A program made the translations under genes and the position numbers. Source: Bacteroidales bacterium (GTDB lineage: Bacteria; Bacteroidota; Bacteroidia; Bacteroidales; P3). Taken from it: DNA of 63,428 bases. Shown here one piece after another: positions 59,929-63,428 of the stretch. The DNA is taken from the NCBI GenBank assembly GCA_017479705.1, contig JAFVCA010000021.1:1-63428 (forward strand). Direction: 5' to 3'. The notes below the pieces were generated by a model. It had not been told where the DNA came from. It saw only the letters and a program-made list of their open reading frames with translations, and did no database searches. Every line of letters begins with the position of its first letter. Positions within the stretch are counted from its first letter, which is position 1.

Positions 59929-61140
59929 TTATTTCCCAAACACCTTGGCGGCCTCGTCCATCTTCTGCGGCACATCCACGCCGAAGGGGCAGCGCGTCAT
60001 GCAGCTCCCGCAATGCGTGCATTCCGAGGCGTGGTGCGGCAGGGCATCATACTGGGCTTGCAATTCGGGAGTCAAACCCTCGTTCTGCGCCTTGTCCAAC
60101 ATCTCGTTCACCTTGGCAATGGGTATTCCCTGCGGGCAGGGCGAGCAGTGGTTGCAATAGGTGCACTGGCCTCCCTTGTCGGCCTTGGCGGGCTGCATCA
60201 CCGCCGTGTAGTCCTTCTCGGCCTCCGTAGCGTGCAGGTAGTGCAAATCCGCCAATAGCTCTTCCGTGTTGTCCACACCCAGTATGCAGGTTGCTATGCA
60301 GGGCTTGGCCAAGCAGTAGGCAATGCACTGCTCCGGTGTGAAGGCCACGCCAAGGGGCGAAGTCTTCTCGTCCAACAGTCGGCCACCGCCGCCAAAGGTT
60401 TTCATCACCGTGATGCCGATATGGTGTGTGGCGCAGTAGTCATACAGCTCCACGCGCACCGGGTCAATGCCTCCTTGCAGGTTGTCCATCGCGCCCTCGT
60501 CCCAGGGGATGGCACCACCCCGCAGCCGGTCGAAGGCGGGGTTCAGCGAGAACATGATTACCTCTATCCAACCGCTCTTGGCGGCCATCAGCGCCACCTC
60601 GGCATTGTGGCTGCTCACGCCGATATGCTGTATCTTGCCCTCTTTCTTCAGCTGGAATACATACTCCAAGAAAGGGCTACTCTCCAGCTCGTTCCACTCG
60701 TCGGGGCTGTCGGTGATATGGATCATGCCCACCTCAATGTGGTCAGTGCCCAACCGTTGCAGCAGGTCTTCGAAACCCTGCTTGGTCTCCTCCACGTCGC
60801 GCGTGCGGGTATGCTGGCCGTCCTTAAAGATTGTGCCTATGTGGCCCTGTATAATCATTTTGTCGCGACGGCCTTTCAGGGCCGCGCCGATGTTCGAGCG
60901 TGTCTTGGGGTTGGCGTCATAAATATCTATGTAATTCATGCCGCTGTCCAACGCCATGTCCATCAACGCTATCGAGCCGGCCGAATCCAACTTCTCAAAT
61001 CCGCCGCAGCCTATACTGATTTCGCTCACCTCCAAGCCCGTGTTTCCCAACGGACGATAAGTCATAGAGTTCTTCGGGGCCTGTTTGCAGCCCACCGTCA
61101 GCACCAATGCCGACAACAGAATCATAAAGATTTTTTTCAT
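59929..61140 (-). CDS. Aldo/keto reductase-like lipoprotein with two 4Fe-4S motifs
   Basis: The 403-aa protein starts with a lipoprotein signal (LTVGC at about residue 18), an unusual location for an AKR. The barrel is recognisable (MTYRPLGNTGLEVSEISIGC, QHIGVSSHNAEVALMAAKSG, CIATCILGVDN). The C-terminus has two ferredoxin cysteine clusters (CTYCNHCSPCPQGIP and CTHCGSCMTRCPFG). At the usual Tyr and Lys of the AKR tetrad I read YDANPKTRS and IQGHIG, so the classical hydride-transfer residues seem absent. An export signal with oxygen-sensitive clusters suggests an anaerobic periplasmic role. Confidence 0.9.
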   Translation of the reverse strand: MKKIFMILLSALVLTVGCKQAPKNSMTYRPLGNTGLEVSEISIGCGGFEKLDSAGSIALMDMALDSGMNYIDIYDANPKTRSNIGAALKGRRDKMIIQGHIGTIFKDGQHTRTRDVEETKQGFEDLLQRLGTDHIEVGMIHITDSPDEWNELESSPFLEYVFQLKKEGKIQHIGVSSHNAEVALMAAKSGWIEVIMFSLNPAFDRLRGGAIPWDEGAMDNLQGGIDPVRVELYDYCATHHIGITVMKTFGGGGRLLDEKTSPLGVAFTPEQCIAYCLAKPCIATCILGVDNTEELLADLHYLHATEAEKDYTAVMQPAKADKGGQCTYCNHCSPCPQGIPIAKVNEMLDKAQNEGLTPELQAQYDALPHHASECTHCGSCMTRCPFGVDVPQKMDEAAKVFGK

Positions 61141-61207
61141 ATCAGTGCAAAATATTAGTCAATAACGCTACCCATAACGGCACCCGCCGCCTTTTATTGT
61201 ACAACCA

Positions 61208-61237
61208 ACAAAAAACTCCCAGCCGCGAGGCTGGGAG
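61208..61237 (-). terminator. Terminator of the fimbrillin-like lipoprotein gene
   Basis: A 9-bp stem CTCCCAGCC/GGCTGGGAG with loop GCGA (61216-61237) is followed on the minus strand by TTTTTTG. It lies about 60 bp after the stop at 61297. Confidence 0.88.
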
Positions 61238-61296
61238 CTCCTTTGTTTCACTGACAGCAATAGCAAGCTAAATCAGTAATTGAACAACCCACTTTT

Positions 61297-62814
61297 CTAT
61301 TCATTATCAAGAATCAAGCGCACCGACCGCCCATTATAAAGGCTAAGAGCGGAATACCCAATAGGTATTTCTCCTTCGATGTATATACAACAAGAGTTTA
61401 TTGCATCGTAAGGTGTGGATGTCCAATAGTAACCGATTTCCCCTACATAGGCGACACTCGTCGTCCATCTGCGGCCCGCTTCTGGCAGGAAGACTGCCCC
61501 TGCACTCTCCATCGCGGCCCATTCTGACAAAGAGTAACTATTATTAATCAAGCCATTTCGGCCAGCAATAAAATTAACGCCTTCAGGAGCAGTCCAAGTG
61601 TCGGGCAGGAGAATCAATCCTGGTATACCGTCAACCCTGCCAACAGCCTTCTTGGCGGAGGCATTGTCTCGGGAGTTAAGGAGATATAGCCATTCTGCAC
61701 TATTCAGCGTTCGCCATGTGTTTGGTTCGCCACCTCCATTACTTATGGCATTTATTCCCCAATCCACAAAAATACTATAATCAGGATAATAGGTACTGGT
61801 ATTCGTGGGGTTGTTGCCTGTACCCCAGCCGAAGAGATCTATCCATCCATTATACATGGGACCGATATTTGCGTTGTCATTGCCCACATAATCATACTGG
61901 TGCTCTGCAAAACGCCAAGTATCAGTACTGGCTTGGTATTGCAGATTGCCCTGAGAGAAACGCACCAACTGTGTAGCACTCACCGAGAATAGCCCTGGCA
62001 ATGCACCTTCCGGCAGTGGCACAACAAAATTCAGGTCATTCTCACCCAATGCGATTTCGGTTACAGTGTTGCGTTCCACGTTGATGCAGATGGTGCTTTT
62101 AACAGTCTTGATGCAATATCTGCCGTCGTCAGTAGTGAGGGTGATGCTCTTCAGTGAGTCAAAGGTGGCGGGTAGAGTAATGTAGAAATCCTTGCCGTCT
62201 GCGATGGTCTGAGGGGTAGCACAGCTGAGCACAACCGTGTTAGTGCCGCCGGCGGCATGGTTCAGGACGGGCTCGCCATTCATGTTGGAGATGGTGAAAT
62301 TGCCGTGAAGCGCGGCATTGGCCGTGACGCTGATGCTCGTGATGCTGGTGTTCGCCTTGGTGAGGTGAAGCTTCAGCACACCGCAGAGGTTGCGGAATGC
62401 CAGTTGGTTGGTAGCACTCTCTGCGTACATGGGGAAACCGTTAATGGAGCCCTCGACATACGTCTGCGTGGCGGGCAAGTTGATAGTTGCGCCGTCGGTA
62501 GTCAGCAAAGTGGGGTAGAAGGCACGGAATGGACCATCACCTGGCTCACTGCCAGTATTTTCGAGAATAGCCACGGTTGCAGGGTCTTGTGGTATGGCCG
62601 TGTAAATGCCACAACCTGTAGTGCCGTAGATTGCAACTTCGTCGCCTCTCACCCAGTTGAGGGCTGTGCCGTTGAGGACGGTCTTGCCATCGCGGCTCTC
62701 CATCTCGGCGCGGAACTGCGTGCCGTTGCCAGTGGTCTCCTTCTGGCAGGAGGTCAGGGAGAATAGACTTGATAGAGCCAACAGACTCAATAGACTTACT
62801 AACGTTTTTTTCAT
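61297..62814 (-). CDS. Fimbrillin-like lipoprotein with C-terminal lectin-fold domain
   Basis: The 505-aa protein has a lipobox (SLTSC) and an N-terminal fimbrillin-like beta domain (LNWVRGDEVAIYGTTG, YPTLLTTDGATINLPATQTY). The C-terminal region (VRFSQGNLQYQAST, LFGWGTGNN, WRTLNSAEWLYLL, VFLPEAGRRW, GYYWTSTPY, SVRLILDN) belongs to the FISUMP/C-type-lectin-like group seen in many Bacteroidota surface proteins and some DGR targets. It would sit on the cell surface as an adhesin or ligand-binding protein. The codons at the C-terminus do not show the NNC bias. Confidence 0.85.
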   Translation of the reverse strand: MKKTLVSLLSLLALSSLFSLTSCQKETTGNGTQFRAEMESRDGKTVLNGTALNWVRGDEVAIYGTTGCGIYTAIPQDPATVAILENTGSEPGDGPFRAFYPTLLTTDGATINLPATQTYVEGSINGFPMYAESATNQLAFRNLCGVLKLHLTKANTSITSISVTANAALHGNFTISNMNGEPVLNHAAGGTNTVVLSCATPQTIADGKDFYITLPATFDSLKSITLTTDDGRYCIKTVKSTICINVERNTVTEIALGENDLNFVVPLPEGALPGLFSVSATQLVRFSQGNLQYQASTDTWRFAEHQYDYVGNDNANIGPMYNGWIDLFGWGTGNNPTNTSTYYPDYSIFVDWGINAISNGGGEPNTWRTLNSAEWLYLLNSRDNASAKKAVGRVDGIPGLILLPDTWTAPEGVNFIAGRNGLINNSYSLSEWAAMESAGAVFLPEAGRRWTTSVAYVGEIGYYWTSTPYDAINSCCIYIEGEIPIGYSALSLYNGRSVRLILDNE

Positions 62815-62883
62815 TTTTTTAATTGTTTGTGTTTTGTTTAGTTTGTTTGTTTTACTTGGTTCCTTGAGGAGTTTTCATACCCC

Positions 62884-63345
62884 GGAGAATGTTCATACCC
62901 CGGCGCTTCGCGCCACCCCTTTCAAAAGGGGAGGGCTGCCGCACCACATGTCGCCACCATGCTGCGAACCTTGCTGCAACCGATGCAGACAAAGACCCGC
63001 AACTAATGCAAACAAAGACCCGCAGCCGCGACCTCCCCTTTTCAAAGGGGCCGGGGGTATGCAGAAGTCATGTCCACCATGCTGCAAACCATGCCGCAAC
63101 CGATGCAGACAAAGACCCGCAGCCGCGACCTCCCCTTTTCAAAGGGGCCGGGGGTATGTAAAAGCCTTGCCCACCATGCTGCCAGCCATGCCACAACCAA
63201 TGCAGGCAAAGACCCGCAACCGCGACCTCCCCTTTTCAAAGGGGCCGGGGGTATGTAAAAGCCTTACCCACCATGCTGCAAGCCATGCCGCAACCGATGC
63301 AGACAAAAGCCCGCAGCCGCGACCTCCCCTATTCTTATGATTCAG
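62884..63345 (+). repeat. 97-bp tandem repeat, about four units
   Basis: The landmark CCGCGACCTCCCC recurs at 63026, 63123, 63220 and 63317, a period of 97 bp. A degenerate first part reaches back to about 62884. Each complete unit has the stem CCCCTTTTCAAAGGGG plus CCGGGGGTATG and a segment ACCATGCTGC...ACAAAGACCCGC. Frames through it differ in phase and repeat mechanically (97 is not a multiple of 3), so it is not coding. Nothing else is recognisable to the end of the window. Confidence 0.85.
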
Positions 63346-63428
63346 CCAAATTATTTTTGAAGTTTTTGTCGTAAGGGGTATTGTTTCGGACAACGGCGAA
63401 GGCCGTAAGCATGAGTTTTGCCCGGACG

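Noticed and set aside
62884-63345. Possible CRISPR array
   Set aside because: The units are 97-bp contiguous tandem copies without alternating conserved repeats and unique spacers, and no cas genes are near.

Overview
The window looks like a chromosome segment of a Bacteroidales bacterium (phylum Bacteroidota). Evidence: many start-proximal elements match the Bacteroidota -7 consensus TAnnTTTG; Shine-Dalgarno sequences are weak or absent; outer-membrane and lipoprotein genes are abundant; one secreted peptidase ends in a type IX secretion sorting domain; and RNase G, HU, the short basic AURKAIP1/COX24-type protein and the small SRP RNA are of Bacteroidota type. Genus cannot be fixed from sequence reading alone.

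Layout. 1-2.1 kb: edge of a repeat, small secreted proteins, and a split chromate-type transporter pair on the minus strand. 2.1-9.8 kb: yajC, then an efflux operon (TetR regulator, TolC, periplasmic adaptor, RND permease, PII-like protein) interrupted by a four-helix-bundle (23S IVP-like) cassette. 9.8-17.6 kb: an accessory island with two copies of a short terminator-ended transcription unit, transposase and WYL-regulator remnants, a degenerate tRNA-like gene, a C10 cysteine peptidase plus lipoprotein bracketed by 177-bp direct repeats, an IS5-family element, three copies of a twin-box repeat, and two copies of a hairpin element. 17.6-30.2 kb: housekeeping genes on the plus strand (TPR protein, topA, glycosyltransferase fusion, outer-membrane barrel, coaD, recG, acetyltransferase, mltG, SRP RNA, ZIP transporter, prfB). 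30.3-40.1 kb: a minus-strand accessory cluster, described next. 40.5-47.7 kb: two DUF4249-like lipoproteins, tcdA, a GH2 protein lacking its catalytic glutamates, and an outer-membrane barrel. 47.7-50.8 kb: CoA-transferase beta subunit and lysine 5,6-aminomutase (kamE, kamD). 51.3-63.4 kb: lysozyme, rng, small basic protein, HU, CPBP protease, tRNA-Arg, luxS-mtnN, a histidine kinase, GT9, DUF4254, an aldo/keto reductase lipoprotein, a fimbrillin-like lipoprotein, and a 97-bp tandem repeat.

The most interesting region is 30.3-40.1 kb. It encodes three TIR-domain proteins, a TrkA-N membrane protein with a C-terminal RyR-like domain, a separate RyR-domain protein, a 619-aa exported protein, and three FGE-sulfatase (C-type-lectin fold) domains. 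Two of the latter are fused to TIR domains and are nearly identical to each other except for a 72-bp block near the 3' end. There, 22 of 24 differences fall at codon positions 1 and 2, mostly in NNC codons, and the flanks are identical. That is the footprint of a diversity-generating retroelement (DGR) acting on a ligand-binding face. No reverse transcriptase or template repeat is in the window, so retro-mutagenesis would have to come in trans or be historical. My inference is a recognition system: diversified lectin-fold sensors, TIR enzymes that consume NAD+ or make a cyclic ADP-ribose-like signal, and a RyR-domain channel as a possible receiver.
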